Source: Haloarchaeobius sp. FL176 (GTDB lineage Archaea; Halobacteriota; Halobacteria; Halobacteriales; Natrialbaceae). Taken from it: a DNA stretch of 64,000 bases. The position numbers were made by a program, and so were the translations under genes. The notes below the pieces were generated by a model, which searched no databases, was not told where the DNA came from, and saw only the letters and a list, made by a program, of their open reading frames with translations. Shown one piece after another: positions 41,896 through 51,133 of this stretch. The stretch covers positions 98,765-162,764 of the forward strand of contig NZ_JANJYH010000006.1 in the NCBI RefSeq assembly GCF_024609245.1, given 5' to 3'. Position 1 is the stretch's first letter; the number at the start of each line of letters is the position of its first letter.

Positions 41896-44307
41896 GTGCC
41901 CATCGTGAACAAGGAAACGACGAGACGCGCAGTCCTCTCGGCGGTCCTCGGTGCTGGGGTCGGAGGGATGGCGCTGACGGAGGCCCGGTCGTACCTGGAA
42001 CGGTTCGCTCCGGGCTCGGGAACGGTGTGGGGAGCGGCGAACCGGAACGCAGCCGGGCAGGTCGAGAGCCCGTACGGCGCGGCGACTGTCAGCTACGACG
42101 ACCACCACGTCCCGCACGTCGAGGCGGACGACGAGCGTGCGGCGTACTTCGCGGTCGGCTACTGCCACGGCGCGGACCGCTTCTTCCAGATGGACCTCTT
42201 CCGACGGCTGATGGCTGGCGAGCTCTCGGCGGTCGTCGGGGACGTGGCGGTCGAGTCGGACGTGTTCCACCGCCAGCTCGACTTCGAGGGCGCGGCGGCG
42301 GCGACGTGGGAGCGCGCCGAGGGTACCCCGACCGGTGACGCGGTCGAGGCGTACGTCGACGGGGCGAACCGGGCGCTCGAACGGGAGTCGAAGCCGCTGG
42401 AGTACCGCCTGCTGTCGTTCGAGCCGCGCGAGTGGACGCCCACGGCGAGCCTGCTCATCTCGAAGCAGATCTCGTGGGGGCTCACGGGCTCGTTCCGCAC
42501 CCTCCGGAAGGCGCTGGCGCGGGAGCGGCTCGGAAGCGAGGCGGCCGACGACCTGTACCCCCGACTCATGGACCACGATGTCCCCATCATCCGCGAGTCC
42601 GGTGGTGGGGGGTCCGTCGGGACGGGTGAGGCCGACGCCGCGACGCCCGAACCGGGGCTCGTCTCCTGGCTCGAGTCGTTCGGGACCGACCCTGGAATCG
42701 GCTCGAACTCGTGGGTGGTCTCCGGGGAGCAGACCGCATCGGGCGACCCCATCGTCGCCAACGACCCGCATCTGAACCTGACCGTGCCGCCGGTCTGGTA
42801 CGAACAGCACGTCGTCGGCCCGGACCCGCTCGACGTGCGCGGCGTCTGCTTCCCCGGGGTCCCGTTCGTCATCATCGGCCAGAACCACGCCGGGGCGTGG
42901 GGATTCACCAACGTCGGCGGGGACGTCATGGACTTCTACACGTACGAGACGACGGGCGACGGGAGCTACCGGTACGGCGAGGAGACCCGGGAGTTCGACA
43001 CGCGGACCGAGACCATCGAGGTGGCCGACGGCGAGGACGTCGCGGTGACGGTGAAGCGGTCGGTCCACGGCTCGGTGCTGACGCAGTACCCCGACGGCGA
43101 CGGGTTCGAGCAGGCCGACGAGCTCGGCGTCGCGTGGACCGGGCTCTCCGCAACCCGGACCGTCGAGGCGGTCCGCGAACTCAACGTCGCCGACGGACTC
43201 GACGAGGCGGCGGCTGCCATCAGGAAGTTCGACGAGCCGACGCAGAACTTCGTCTACGCCGACGATTCGGGCAACACCTACTACTGGGCGACTGGCCAGT
43301 TTCCCATCCGGACGACCGACGGCGAGCCGGTGCAGGGGACCCGCATCTTCGACGGCTCGGCCCGGGAGGGCGAGTGGGGGCCGGGCTACACGCCCTTCGG
43401 CGAGTCCTCCTGGGAGGGGTTCGTTCCCTTCGAGGAGAAGCCGGGCGTCAGGAACCCCGACTACCTCGCGACGGGGAACCAGCGGCTCACGGACGACCCG
43501 GAGCACTACATCTCCGAAGGGTACGCGCCGCCGTTCCGTGGCGGCCGCATCTACGACCGGCTCGACGAGCGTGCGGCGAGCGACGAGCCGATGGACGCCG
43601 AGTTCGCCCGCGACGTACAGCTCGACGTCGTGGACGGCAGGTACGAGCTGTTCAGGCCGATACTCGCGGCGGTGGTCGAGCGCGGCCTCCCAGTGATGGT
43701 CGGGGTCGACCCGCCCGTATCGCCGGGCGCGCTGCTCGACTGGGACGGCGGGATGCGGCCCGACGAGCCCGAGCCGCTCCTGTTCGAGCACTGGCTCCGG
43801 GCCTTCCGCGACCGGACGTTCGAGGGCGCGTTCGCGGAGGCGGGCCTTCCGGACGACTTCTCGAAGCCGAACGACTGGATACTCGGGACGTTACCGGCGG
43901 ACAGCGACTGGTTCGACGGCGACCGTGCCGCCGTCGCGGCCAACGCGATGCGTGACGCGCTCGAGACACTGTCGGACGAGGGCTGGGAGGACTACGGCGA
44001 CTGGAACCACGTCCGGTTCGAGCACCCGTTCGACCAGCCGTTCCTGAACTACGACCAGCTCCGAACGTCGGGCTCGCCCGGCACGGTTCGGAACTTCCGG
44101 AGCGAGTCCTCGCGGGGGGCGAGCTGGCGGATGGTGGCCACGTTCGACGGGGAGTCCCGCGCCATCCTGCCCGGCGGGAACTCGGGCGACTACTTCTCGG
44201 AGCACTACGACGACCAGCTCCGGGCGTGGGCGGACGGCGAGTACAAGTCGATGCGGAGAACGGTCCCCGACGACGTCGACGTCGCCTTCGAGGAGGGAGA
44301 CGGATGA
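41896..44307 (+). CDS. Penicillin acylase family protein (Ntn hydrolase), exported
   Basis: 803 residues from GTG 41896 (GTG 41905 also possible). The N-terminal TTRRAVLSAVLGAGVGGMAL reads as a twin-arginine signal. The alpha-chain region contains VPHVEADDERAAYFAVGYCH and DRFFQMDLFRRLMAGELSA. The self-cleavage site is GSNSWVVSG near residue 270, where the nucleophile serine is exposed. Beta-chain blocks include PPVWYEQHV, NHAGAWGFTNVGGDVMD and DRLLLVG-less variants. Possible substrates are acyl-homoserine lactones or other N-acyl amides; not determinable. Overlaps the next gene by 4 nt (ATGA). Confidence 0.87.
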   Translation: MPIVNKETTRRAVLSAVLGAGVGGMALTEARSYLERFAPGSGTVWGAANRNAAGQVESPYGAATVSYDDHHVPHVEADDERAAYFAVGYCHGADRFFQMDLFRRLMAGELSAVVGDVAVESDVFHRQLDFEGAAAATWERAEGTPTGDAVEAYVDGANRALERESKPLEYRLLSFEPREWTPTASLLISKQISWGLTGSFRTLRKALARERLGSEAADDLYPRLMDHDVPIIRESGGGGSVGTGEADAATPEPGLVSWLESFGTDPGIGSNSWVVSGEQTASGDPIVANDPHLNLTVPPVWYEQHVVGPDPLDVRGVCFPGVPFVIIGQNHAGAWGFTNVGGDVMDFYTYETTGDGSYRYGEETREFDTRTETIEVADGEDVAVTVKRSVHGSVLTQYPDGDGFEQADELGVAWTGLSATRTVEAVRELNVADGLDEAAAAIRKFDEPTQNFVYADDSGNTYYWATGQFPIRTTDGEPVQGTRIFDGSAREGEWGPGYTPFGESSWEGFVPFEEKPGVRNPDYLATGNQRLTDDPEHYISEGYAPPFRGGRIYDRLDERAASDEPMDAEFARDVQLDVVDGRYELFRPILAAVVERGLPVMVGVDPPVSPGALLDWDGGMRPDEPEPLLFEHWLRAFRDRTFEGAFAEAGLPDDFSKPNDWILGTLPADSDWFDGDRAAVAANAMRDALETLSDEGWEDYGDWNHVRFEHPFDQPFLNYDQLRTSGSPGTVRNFRSESSRGASWRMVATFDGESRAILPGGNSGDYFSEHYDDQLRAWADGEYKSMRRTVPDDVDVAFEEGDG

Positions 44308-44639
44308 CCCCGGAGTTCCTCGAGGACCTGCGCGCCGACGACAGACGCCGCGTCGCCGTGACGAACGGCGCGGTCCTGCTCGGCCTCGGCCTCTCGCTGT
44401 TCCACTGGTTCGGGCTCTTCCTCGCGGGTGCCATTGCGGCACTCCCCCAGCGGACGGTTCCCCGCGGCATCGGCGCCGGTCTCGGCGTCGGTGTCCTCGC
44501 GGTCGTCGTGTTCCTCGGGCAGTTCTGGCTCGCCGGCACGCTCGGACCCGTGCTCGGGATGGGCCAGCCGGCCTGGCTGGCGCTGGCTATCGGGCTGGGC
44601 CTGCCGACGTTCGGCGCATTCGTCAGGGGCGTCGTCTGA
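44304..44639 (+). CDS. Small membrane protein coupled to the acylase
   Basis: 111 residues from ATG 44304. Three or four hydrophobic segments (about residues 20-41, 47-72 and 82-107) after a charged N-terminus (FLEDLRADDRRRVAV). No family recognised. The 4-nt overlap with the acylase means co-translation, so it may help anchor or export that enzyme, but that is inference. Confidence 0.65.
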   Translation: MTPEFLEDLRADDRRRVAVTNGAVLLGLGLSLFHWFGLFLAGAIAALPQRTVPRGIGAGLGVGVLAVVVFLGQFWLAGTLGPVLGMGQPAWLALAIGLGLPTFGAFVRGVV

Positions 44640-44657
44640 GAAGGGAATCGCGACCGC

Positions 44658-45737
44658 TCAGTCGTCGGCGGGCGAGCGCTGCGAGGTGGCGGGCACCTCT
44701 ATCTCGCCGGCGTCGAGTTCGGCCTCCACCTCGCGGACCGCCTGGACCATGTTCTCCATCTTGCCGAAGGCGACCTCCCGCGGGAGTAGCTTCACACCAC
44801 AGTCGGGGGAGATGACGAGGCGCTCCGGTGGGACGACCTCCAGCCCCTTCCGGACGTTCTCCTTGATCTCCTCGACGGGCTCGACTTCGGCGACGTGGGC
44901 GTCGACGACGCCGAGCGCGAGGTCCTTCGTGAACTCGTCGGCGGTGAACACGTCGAGCTGCTCGTAGTCGCCGTTGGCGAGCTCGAGGTCGAACTCGTCG
45001 ACCGGGTAGTCGAGGATCTCGGGGTAGATGCGCGAGTAGTCGCCGTAGCAGACGTGCAGGCCGATGCGCACGTCCTCGTCGATATTGTCGGCGATACGCT
45101 CCAGACATTCGCCGACGATGGCGTGGTCGTCCGGCGTCGTCGCGAGCGCGGGCTCGTCGATCTGGATGTAGCGCGCGCCGGCGTCGACCAGCTTCTCGAT
45201 CTCCTCGTTGACGAGGTCGGCGAGGTCGTACGCGAGCGCCTCGTCGTCCTCGTAGGCCTCGTTGAACGACCAGTTCGCGAGCGTGTACGGGCCGGTGATG
45301 GGGACCTTGACGGGGCGCTCGGCGGCGTCGGCGGTGAACTCGTACTCGTCGACGAGCCAGCTCTCGTCGTAGGCGACGTCGTCGACGACGCTGGGCTTGT
45401 CGAAGTAGTTGTGTCCCCAGACCTTCACGGGCCCGTTGAACTCGTAGCCCTCGATGCGGTGGGCGAAGAACTCGACCATCTCGTTGCGGCGCATCTCACC
45501 GTCGACGACCACGTCGAGACCGGCGCGCTCGTGCTCGTCGGTGATGAGCCGACAGGCGTCGTCCTTCGCTTCGGCCCAGTCGTCCGCGTCGAACTCGTGG
45601 TCGGGGTCCTCGTACAGCTCCTTCGCGCGGTTCAGCCACTTGGGCTTCGGGTAGCTCCCGACGACGGTCGTCAGGAGGAAGTGGTCGTTCGGGTGGTCCT
45701 CGGGCCGGAACTGGTCGCGGTTTGCGTTGGTCGTCAT
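44658..45737 (-). CDS. metE: Core methionine synthase MetE-like, catalytic half
   Basis: 359 residues from ATG 45737. TTVVGSYPKPKWL begins the barrel; zinc ligands are visible as LHVCYGDY (His and Cys), the Glu of DLELANGD and the Cys of SPDCGVKLLP. This is the C-terminal, methyl-transferring barrel of cobalamin-independent methionine synthase without its N-terminal half. The methyl donor in archaea with such core enzymes is not methyltetrahydropteroyl-polyglutamate but a corrinoid or another carrier. Overlaps the upstream paralogue by 4 nt. Confidence 0.9.
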   Translation of the reverse strand: MTTNANRDQFRPEDHPNDHFLLTTVVGSYPKPKWLNRAKELYEDPDHEFDADDWAEAKDDACRLITDEHERAGLDVVVDGEMRRNEMVEFFAHRIEGYEFNGPVKVWGHNYFDKPSVVDDVAYDESWLVDEYEFTADAAERPVKVPITGPYTLANWSFNEAYEDDEALAYDLADLVNEEIEKLVDAGARYIQIDEPALATTPDDHAIVGECLERIADNIDEDVRIGLHVCYGDYSRIYPEILDYPVDEFDLELANGDYEQLDVFTADEFTKDLALGVVDAHVAEVEPVEEIKENVRKGLEVVPPERLVISPDCGVKLLPREVAFGKMENMVQAVREVEAELDAGEIEVPATSQRSPADD

Positions 45738-46738
45738 GCTTGCACCTCCGTCTCGGCGAGGGCGACGGCGTCGGCGGCCGCCTCGACCTTCGCCTCGAAC
45801 TTGCTGTAGGGGAGATAGAACGTCTCGGTGTTCGTCGTCACGTACGTCGTGTCGAACTCGGCGACCGGGAGGTTGTCGAACACCCAGTCGACGCGCTCGT
45901 TGATGGCCTCGGGCTCCTCGACGAGCGTGTTCTGTCCGTCGAGCAGGCCGAGCGCGATGTCGTCGGTCGCGCCGTACTCCTGCAGGTTGTACAGGTTCGC
46001 CTCGTGGTCGGCGACGAAGTCGAAGCCGACGGCGTCCACGTCGGCGTCGAGCAGGTGCGCGTACACCTTCTCGTCGAGGGCGCCCCAGTACGGGTGGACG
46101 ACGACCTCGCAATCGACGGCGTCCGCGACGGCCGTGACGGCTTCGGGAACCTCCGCGTCGAGGCCCTCGCTGGGCGCGTTCTCGACGAGGGAGGGTTCGA
46201 GCAGGAACAGCGTCTCGACGTCGGGGAAGGCGTCGGCCTCACCGGCGAGGAAGTCGGCGACGGCGTGGAGGAACTCGGTCTCGTCGCCGTAGTGCTCGTC
46301 GGTGGCGAGGTCGGCCAGCGAGTACGGCCCCGGGAGCACGGCCTGCAGCCCGTCGTCGACCTGCTCCGCGGCGGCGTCGAGTTCGGCGGCCACGTCGCCG
46401 TCGAACGTCAGGTCGTCCTGCACGACCGGCTCGCGGTAGAAGTTGTTGTTGTCGTAGTAGCGCACGATGCCGCGGGTCTCGACGTTGTCGTGAACCGCCA
46501 GCGGGTGCGCGAGCATGTCGTCCCAGCGGAGCTGGCCCTCGACGACGCGGTCGAGCCCGGCGTCGGTCTGCGCGTCGACGACTTCGGTTCGAGCACGGTC
46601 GTAGGCGTCCTGCAGTTCCGGCCCTTCGTCGCCCGAGATGAGGTCGCCCTTCTGGTGGCCTTTCAGGTCCGAGAGCTCCGCTTTCGCCCAGTCTGGGAGG
46701 GGGAACAGTCCTGGTGTCGTCGCGACGAGGTCTGTCAT
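45734..46738 (-). CDS. MetE-like paralogue without zinc ligands
   Basis: 334 residues. Same barrel family: PGPYSLADLA, VVHPYWGALDEKVYAH and FDFVADHEANLYNL mirror the catalytic partner, but the His-x-Cys zinc motif is HPYWG and the terminal DCGVK cysteine is missing. So it is probably a non-catalytic or differently catalytic partner, comparable in position to the N-terminal half of full-length MetE, though derived from the C-terminal-type fold. Overlaps the catalytic gene by 4 nt (ATGA). Confidence 0.85.
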   Translation of the reverse strand: MTDLVATTPGLFPLPDWAKAELSDLKGHQKGDLISGDEGPELQDAYDRARTEVVDAQTDAGLDRVVEGQLRWDDMLAHPLAVHDNVETRGIVRYYDNNNFYREPVVQDDLTFDGDVAAELDAAAEQVDDGLQAVLPGPYSLADLATDEHYGDETEFLHAVADFLAGEADAFPDVETLFLLEPSLVENAPSEGLDAEVPEAVTAVADAVDCEVVVHPYWGALDEKVYAHLLDADVDAVGFDFVADHEANLYNLQEYGATDDIALGLLDGQNTLVEEPEAINERVDWVFDNLPVAEFDTTYVTTNTETFYLPYSKFEAKVEAAADAVALAETEVQA

Positions 46739-46765
46739 CTTACTCCCGGCTTGGCTATGCGGGTG

Positions 46766-46776
46766 TTTAATATTTT
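46766..46776 (-). promoter_or_regulatory. TATA box of the MetE pair
   Basis: TTTAATATTTT (plus-strand reading), centred about 33 nt before ATG 46738; it predicts an almost leaderless mRNA. Confidence 0.6.
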
Positions 46777-46803
46777 CGAACCTTCGGAATGCGTGTAGGT
46801 TAT

Positions 46804-47388
46804 CTACCGCAGGAGCTTCAGCACGGTCAACGTCTCGAACGGGAACGACTCGTCGCGGAGCGCGACGGCGCTGAACCCGTTGCTGGCAGCGCGGTCGACG
46901 ACCGCGTCGACGCCGGTGAGGGAGGAGACGAGCAGGTACACCGCGCCGTCAGGCGCGAGGACGCGCCCCACGTCGTCGAGGAACGGGTCGATGACGGCCC
47001 GGCCGTCCTCGCCGCCGGTCAGGGCGACCTCCATCCAGTCGTTCCGGGCTGCGGCCTCGTCGCCCGGCAGGTACGGCGGGTTGAACACCACCGCGTCGAG
47101 GCGGCCCTCCCGGAACGGCTCCACGAGGTCCGCGCGCGCGACCTGCACGCCGTGCTCGCTCCGCTCGCGTGCCTGCTCGCAGGCGTGAGGGTTCAGGTCG
47201 GTCGCGACGACCGACGCGTCGGTCTCGGCGGCGACTCGCTCCGCCACGTAGCCCGAGCCGGTGCCGACCTCGACGACCGTTCCGGCGACACCGTCGGCGA
47301 CGACCGCCTCGGCGAGCAGGTGTGAGTCCTCGGCCGGCTGGTACACCTCGGCCTCGACGCCGCGGCGCTCGGCCAGGTCGTCGGCCAT
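46804..47388 (-). CDS. HemK2-type release-factor / N6-adenine-like methyltransferase
   Basis: 194 residues. VYQPAEDSHLL at the N-terminus, then VVEVGTGSGYVAERVA (SAM site) and VVFNPPYLPGDE (NPPY motif). It is the archaeal equivalent of the MTQ2/HemK2 enzyme that methylates the GGQ loop of aRF1. Its TATA (46766-46776) neighbour belongs to the MetE pair; this gene is expressed from the eL21 operon, one nt after MscS. Confidence 0.88.
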   Translation of the reverse strand: MADDLAERRGVEAEVYQPAEDSHLLAEAVVADGVAGTVVEVGTGSGYVAERVAAETDASVVATDLNPHACEQARERSEHGVQVARADLVEPFREGRLDAVVFNPPYLPGDEAAARNDWMEVALTGGEDGRAVIDPFLDDVGRVLAPDGAVYLLVSSLTGVDAVVDRAASNGFSAVALRDESFPFETLTVLKLLR

Positions 47389-48579
47389 CTACTCCTCACC
47401 CCCGTCGGGCGTGGGTTCTGCGGCCTGTGCGACCTCGTCGGGGGTCTCCTCGCGCGTGCCGAGAGTCCGCTGCGGGAACGGGATCTCGACGCCCGCCTCG
47501 TCGAAGGCCTCTTTCACCGCCGTGACGACCGCGGTGTGGGCCCGCCACTTCCGGCGCGCGCTCGGGTTGTCGATCCAGAACCGGACGCCGAGGACGACCG
47601 CCGAGTCGCCAAAGCGCTTCACGACGACCTGCGGCGTCGGCACGGTCAGGATGGTGTCGAGGTCCTCGATGGCCTCGGCGGCGGTCTCGACCGCGGCGTC
47701 GACGTCGGTGTCGTAGTCGACGCCGACCTCGACCTCCAGCCTGAGCCGCCCCTTCCGGGAGCGGTTGGTGATCTGCTGGCCACTGACCACGTCGTTGGGG
47801 AACATGACGTACTCGCCGTCGAACGTCTGGATGTGCGTGTTGAAGATGGAGATGTCGGTGACGATGCCCTCCACGTCGGCGACCTTGATCCAGTCGCCGA
47901 TCTCGAACGGCCGCGAGAACATCAGCACGAACCCCGCGATCACCGCACCGAGGGTCTGTCTGGCCGCCATCCCGACGACGATGCCGGCGAACCCGGCCCC
48001 GACGAGCAGCCCGGTCAGTTCGACGTTCCAGACGCCCAGCGTGACGATGGTCGCGCCCGTCCAGAGGAAGACCTGCGAGACTCGGTAGGTGAGCCGTCGC
48101 TGGTGGTCGGAGAACGCCTCGGTCGTCGCCAGGTAGTCCTCGAGGACGCGCTTGACCAGTCGCGAGAGGATATGCGTTACCAGGACGAGCACGACGGTGA
48201 CGAGTATCTTGTCCGAGTCGCCGGCCGACACCGGCAGGTTCTGCATCGCGGTCGCAACCTCGTCGGCGCTCGACCAGACGCCGACGACGACTGCGGCCGA
48301 CACGAACACCGTCACACCGATGAACAGCAGCGTCAAGAGGTCCGCGATGGTGTTGCCGAACCGGTCGCGCAAGTTCCCCTGCACGCGGTTGGTGACGTAG
48401 CCGATAGCCCCGAGGAACGCGACCGCGGCGACTGTCGCAACTACCCGGAGCACCGGACTCTCGACCACGTCAGAGAGCCCGTTCACCGCCCCGACGAGGT
48501 CGCTGACCCAGCTCCCCCCGCCCGACTGGAGGCTCACGGCGGCGTCGGCGAGTCCCGAACGGACGCCGGACTCAGTCAT
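47389..48579 (-). CDS. Small-conductance mechanosensitive channel (MscS family)
   Basis: 396 residues from ATG 48579. Helices at about residues 40-60, 75-100, 113-132, 165-185 and 195-215. The pore helix region has GFAGIVVGMAARQTLGAVIAGF; the beta domain has EIGDWIKVADVEGIVTDISIFNT and MFPNDVVSGQQITN. Opens on hypo-osmotic shock, relevant to halophiles. The start overlaps rsmA by 8 nt; the end touches HemK2. Confidence 0.9.
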   Translation of the reverse strand: MTESGVRSGLADAAVSLQSGGGSWVSDLVGAVNGLSDVVESPVLRVVATVAAVAFLGAIGYVTNRVQGNLRDRFGNTIADLLTLLFIGVTVFVSAAVVVGVWSSADEVATAMQNLPVSAGDSDKILVTVVLVLVTHILSRLVKRVLEDYLATTEAFSDHQRRLTYRVSQVFLWTGATIVTLGVWNVELTGLLVGAGFAGIVVGMAARQTLGAVIAGFVLMFSRPFEIGDWIKVADVEGIVTDISIFNTHIQTFDGEYVMFPNDVVSGQQITNRSRKGRLRLEVEVGVDYDTDVDAAVETAAEAIEDLDTILTVPTPQVVVKRFGDSAVVLGVRFWIDNPSARRKWRAHTAVVTAVKEAFDEAGVEIPFPQRTLGTREETPDEVAQAAEPTPDGGEE

Positions 48580-49411
48580 CCGACGGACCACGGCCGACGT
48601 CGGCCGCGAGCGTCGCCAGTTCGGCGAACGTCTCCGGTGGGAGCTTCCCCGCCCGCTTGCTCATCAGTTCCTCGTCCGCTGCCTCGACGACGGCGTCGGC
48701 GTCGTCCAGGCCGGAGATGTGCGCCGTGTTCCGGATCGCGTTCCGCATCGTCTTCCGGCGCTGGGTGAACACCGCCTTCACGAAGCCGAGGAAGAACTCC
48801 TCGTCGTCGACCTCGTAGTCGGGGGCTCTCGGCGTACAGCGGACCACCGCACTGTCGACCTGTGGCGGCGGCGAGAACGCCTCGGCGGGGATGGTCTCGA
48901 CCAGCTCCACGTCGGCGTAATGCTGCGTGCTCACCGAGAGCCGGCCGTAGTCGTCGGTCCCCGGCTCGGCGACCATCCGCTCGGCGAACTCCTGCTGGAA
49001 CATCAGCACGAGCGGCCGGTTCCTGGGGAGGAGGCGGAACGTGATCGGGCTCGAAACGCCGTACGGCAGGTTCGACACCGACGCCGTGAACTCGGGCAGG
49101 TCGACCTCGAGTGCGTCCCCCTCGACGACGGTCAGCCGTCCAGCTTCGCGCTCCTCGGCGAACTCCTCGCGGAGGAAGGCGGCGAGGTTCGGGTCCCGCT
49201 CGATGGCGGTGACGTGGTCGGCCGTCGCGAGCAGACGGTCGGTCAGCGCGCCGTTGCCAGCACCGATCTCCAGCAGGTGCTCGCGGTCGGCCGTCTCGGG
49301 GAGGTACTCTGGAAGCCGGTCGAGGACGCGGTCGTCAACGAGGAAGTGCTGGTCGCGGTCGGGGTCGCCGCGGACCCCCGCCCGGGCCAGCAGTCCGTCG
49401 GGGTCTCTCAT
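48572..49411 (-). CDS. rsmA: 16S rRNA dimethyladenosine transferase RsmA (KsgA)
   Basis: 279 residues. DQHFLVDDRVLDRLPEYL, LLEIGAGNGALTDRLL (SAM site), VEGDALEVDLPEF and VSNLPYGVSSPI (NLPY catalytic motif). It dimethylates the two adenosines of 16S helix 45. Part of the conserved archaeal cluster eL21-Rpo4-DUF655-RsmA-HemK2. Confidence 0.95.
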   Translation of the reverse strand: MRDPDGLLARAGVRGDPDRDQHFLVDDRVLDRLPEYLPETADREHLLEIGAGNGALTDRLLATADHVTAIERDPNLAAFLREEFAEEREAGRLTVVEGDALEVDLPEFTASVSNLPYGVSSPITFRLLPRNRPLVLMFQQEFAERMVAEPGTDDYGRLSVSTQHYADVELVETIPAEAFSPPPQVDSAVVRCTPRAPDYEVDDEEFFLGFVKAVFTQRRKTMRNAIRNTAHISGLDDADAVVEAADEELMSKRAGKLPPETFAELATLAADVGRGPSDD

Positions 49412-49451
49412 CGATTGCCCCCGGCTACGAGACCGGGAGGGAAAAAGCCGC

Positions 49452-50030
49452 CTACTCGTCGCTGCGGCCGACGAACGCCCTGTACTTCAGGTCGTCGTCG
49501 CGGAGCTCCTCGAGGATGCGCTCGACGAGCACGCCGGCGGGGTCGTGCAGGCCTGCGACGCGCTCTTCGAGGTCCTCGAAGCTCTCGAACGGCTTGCGCT
49601 TGCGCTGGTCGAGGATGCTGTTGCGCAGTTTCTTGCCGATGCCGGGCAGCAGGTTCAGCTGATGGAGCCGGAGGGTGATAGGCTGGGCGTCGTTGTAGAA
49701 CGCGATGAAGCGGTCCTCATCGGCCTCTACCATCTCGTCGACGACGTACTCGACCTCCGACTGCGCGCCCGAGGAGAGGTCGTCGAACTCGACCTCGCGG
49801 ACCCGCTTGACCGTGTCGCCCTGGGGTTCGATGGGTACCTCGTCGTCGATGGCCACGTTCGGCGTCTCCGAGAACACGACCTCGAACAGGCGGAAGTCGC
49901 GGGTGCCCAGCGCGTACGCGAGGGGCTCCCTGTCGTAGCCGGCTCGCCCGTCACTCGAACGGCCGTTGGGAAATATATCGAGGACGATGGCGTGGACCGA
50001 CGCCTCCGCCTCACGTTCGGAATCGCTCAT
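49452..50030 (-). CDS. DUF655 protein
   Basis: 192 residues. N-terminal beta-rich part (ASVHAIVLDIFPNGR, LFEVVFSE) with S1-like nucleic-acid appearance, and a C-terminal helix-hairpin-helix NLLPGIGKKLRNSILDQRKR followed by KPFESFEDLEERVAGLHDP. Archaea-specific family always near Rpo4 and RsmA; probably an RNA or DNA binder in ribosome or transcription assembly. Confidence 0.9.
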   Translation of the reverse strand: MSDSEREAEASVHAIVLDIFPNGRSSDGRAGYDREPLAYALGTRDFRLFEVVFSETPNVAIDDEVPIEPQGDTVKRVREVEFDDLSSGAQSEVEYVVDEMVEADEDRFIAFYNDAQPITLRLHQLNLLPGIGKKLRNSILDQRKRKPFESFEDLEERVAGLHDPAGVLVERILEELRDDDLKYRAFVGRSDE

Positions 50031-50085
50031 TCTATGTACGAGATAGGGGAGGCCCGTATTTAAAAGATGGCGACGGGGTGCCCGT

Positions 50086-50442
50086 TCAGGCGTACTTCGC
50101 GACGACGTTGAGTATCTCGTCGAGTTCGTCGCCGTCGAGCGTGTAGCGCTCCTTGGCGTACACCGAGCGCAGTTCCGTGCGGTCCTGCGGGAGCAGGTTC
50201 GCGATCTTGTACGCCGTCGCCTCGTCGACCTTCTCGAGCTCCTGCAGCTCGTCGACCAGCTCCTGTGCTTCCTCGACGTCGAGCACGGTGAAGCGGTTGA
50301 CGTGCTCGATGGCCCGCGCCAGTTCGTACTGCATCTCGCGTTCCTCGTCGAGGGCCCTCTCCTCCTCGATATCGGCGAGGAGCTCCTTGACCTTCGGCAC
50401 GGTCACGTACTCCTCGTCGAGCTTTTCTTTGAATATCGTCAT
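50086..50442 (-). CDS. rpo4: DNA-directed RNA polymerase subunit F (Rpo4)
   Basis: 118 residues. Helical HRDC-like protein: VPKVKELLADIEEERALDEE, ELARAIEHVNRFTVLDVEEA and NLLPQDRTELRSVYAKERYT. Forms the stalk with Rpo7. It follows eL21 by 3 nt, and DUF655 follows after 55 nt. Confidence 0.95.
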   Translation of the reverse strand: MTIFKEKLDEEYVTVPKVKELLADIEEERALDEEREMQYELARAIEHVNRFTVLDVEEAQELVDELQELEKVDEATAYKIANLLPQDRTELRSVYAKERYTLDGDELDEILNVVAKYA

Positions 50443-50445
50443 GCG

Positions 50446-50736
50446 TTACTGCTGGGCCTTGAGGTGTGCTGCCGCGACGATGAGCGTCTTCTCCTTGCCG
50501 CCGTCCGTGATCTGGACCTTGAACGCGGCGCCCTGTTTCCCGACGACCTCGCCGGTCTGGCCGTCGAAGCGCGGGTGGTAGCGACCCTTCTGGACCGAGG
50601 GGTCGATCTTCAGGTGGACCTTCTGGCCCTCGTCGTACTCCTGAATCGCGCGCTGCGGCGGCGATGTACCCCGCTCGCGGGGGTGGTTCTTGAGCTTGTT
50701 CCGCGTGTTCTTCATGGGTCCGTTGGAGTTGGGCAT
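50446..50736 (-). CDS. rpl21e: 50S ribosomal protein eL21
   Basis: 96 residues from ATG 50736, preceded by GGGAGGTG, a clear Shine-Dalgarno that fixes the start. [38 protein letters not shown] and [18 protein letters not shown]. Large-subunit protein; first gene of the operon. A longer frame up to 51243 has no haloarchaeal character. Confidence 0.96.
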   Translation of the reverse strand: MPNSNGPMKNTRNKLKNHPRERGTSPPQRAIQEYDEGQKVHLKIDPSVQKGRYHPRFDGQTGEVVGKQGAAFKVQITDGGKEKTLIVAAAHLKAQQ

Positions 50737-50765
50737 AGTCGTACACCTCCCTTGTCTCGTCGCCG

Positions 50766-50773
50766 TTATAAAT
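50766..50773 (-). promoter_or_regulatory. TATA box of the eL21-Rpo4 operon
   Basis: ATTTATAA on the minus strand (50773-50766), about 33 nt before ATG 50736; the room between allows the Shine-Dalgarno. Confidence 0.6.
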
Positions 50774-50830
50774 CGCACGTTGTTCGACTGCCGAAACGCC
50801 CGGATTCGGCTCGCAGACGCGGCCGGTCGG

Positions 50831-51133
50831 TCATCGGGCGACGGGGACGCAGCTAGCCCGACGGACGGTCTCCGCCCGATTCCCGGCACCGCTGCAGTCT
50901 CGGTCGAGCGCCGCAGCCGCCTGCTGCTCCCCGGTAGGGTCACTGACGGCGGCGGCGAGCGCGGCATCGAGTTCGGCGTTCGCCTCGTCCAGGTGGTCGG
51001 CGGTCGAGGCGCTGGATGTCGCCGTCGCGGTCGGGGTCGGTTCTGTCGGCGTGTCCGTTGCGGTCGTTCCGCCGCCACCGGACGAACAGCCGGCCAGCCC
51101 GAAGAGGGCAAGCGACCCGGCTGCCCGAAGCAA
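50831..51133 (-). CDS. Probable lipoprotein, start uncertain, possibly decayed
   Basis: About 100 residues. [10 protein letters not shown] is a lipobox followed by a Thr/Ser/Pro-rich linker and a [17 protein letters not shown] helix. In the same frame upstream lies [10 protein letters not shown], a good Tat signal, but the frame holds no ATG or GTG before a stop; TTG 51133 is the only start and cuts the arginines off. The C-terminus [16 protein letters not shown] looks like a shifted frame. A frameshift or pseudogene is likely. Confidence 0.4.
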   Translation of the reverse strand: MLRAAGSLALFGLAGCSSGGGGTTATDTPTEPTPTATATSSASTADHLDEANAELDAALAAAVSDPTGEQQAAAALDRDCSGAGNRAETVRRASCVPVAR

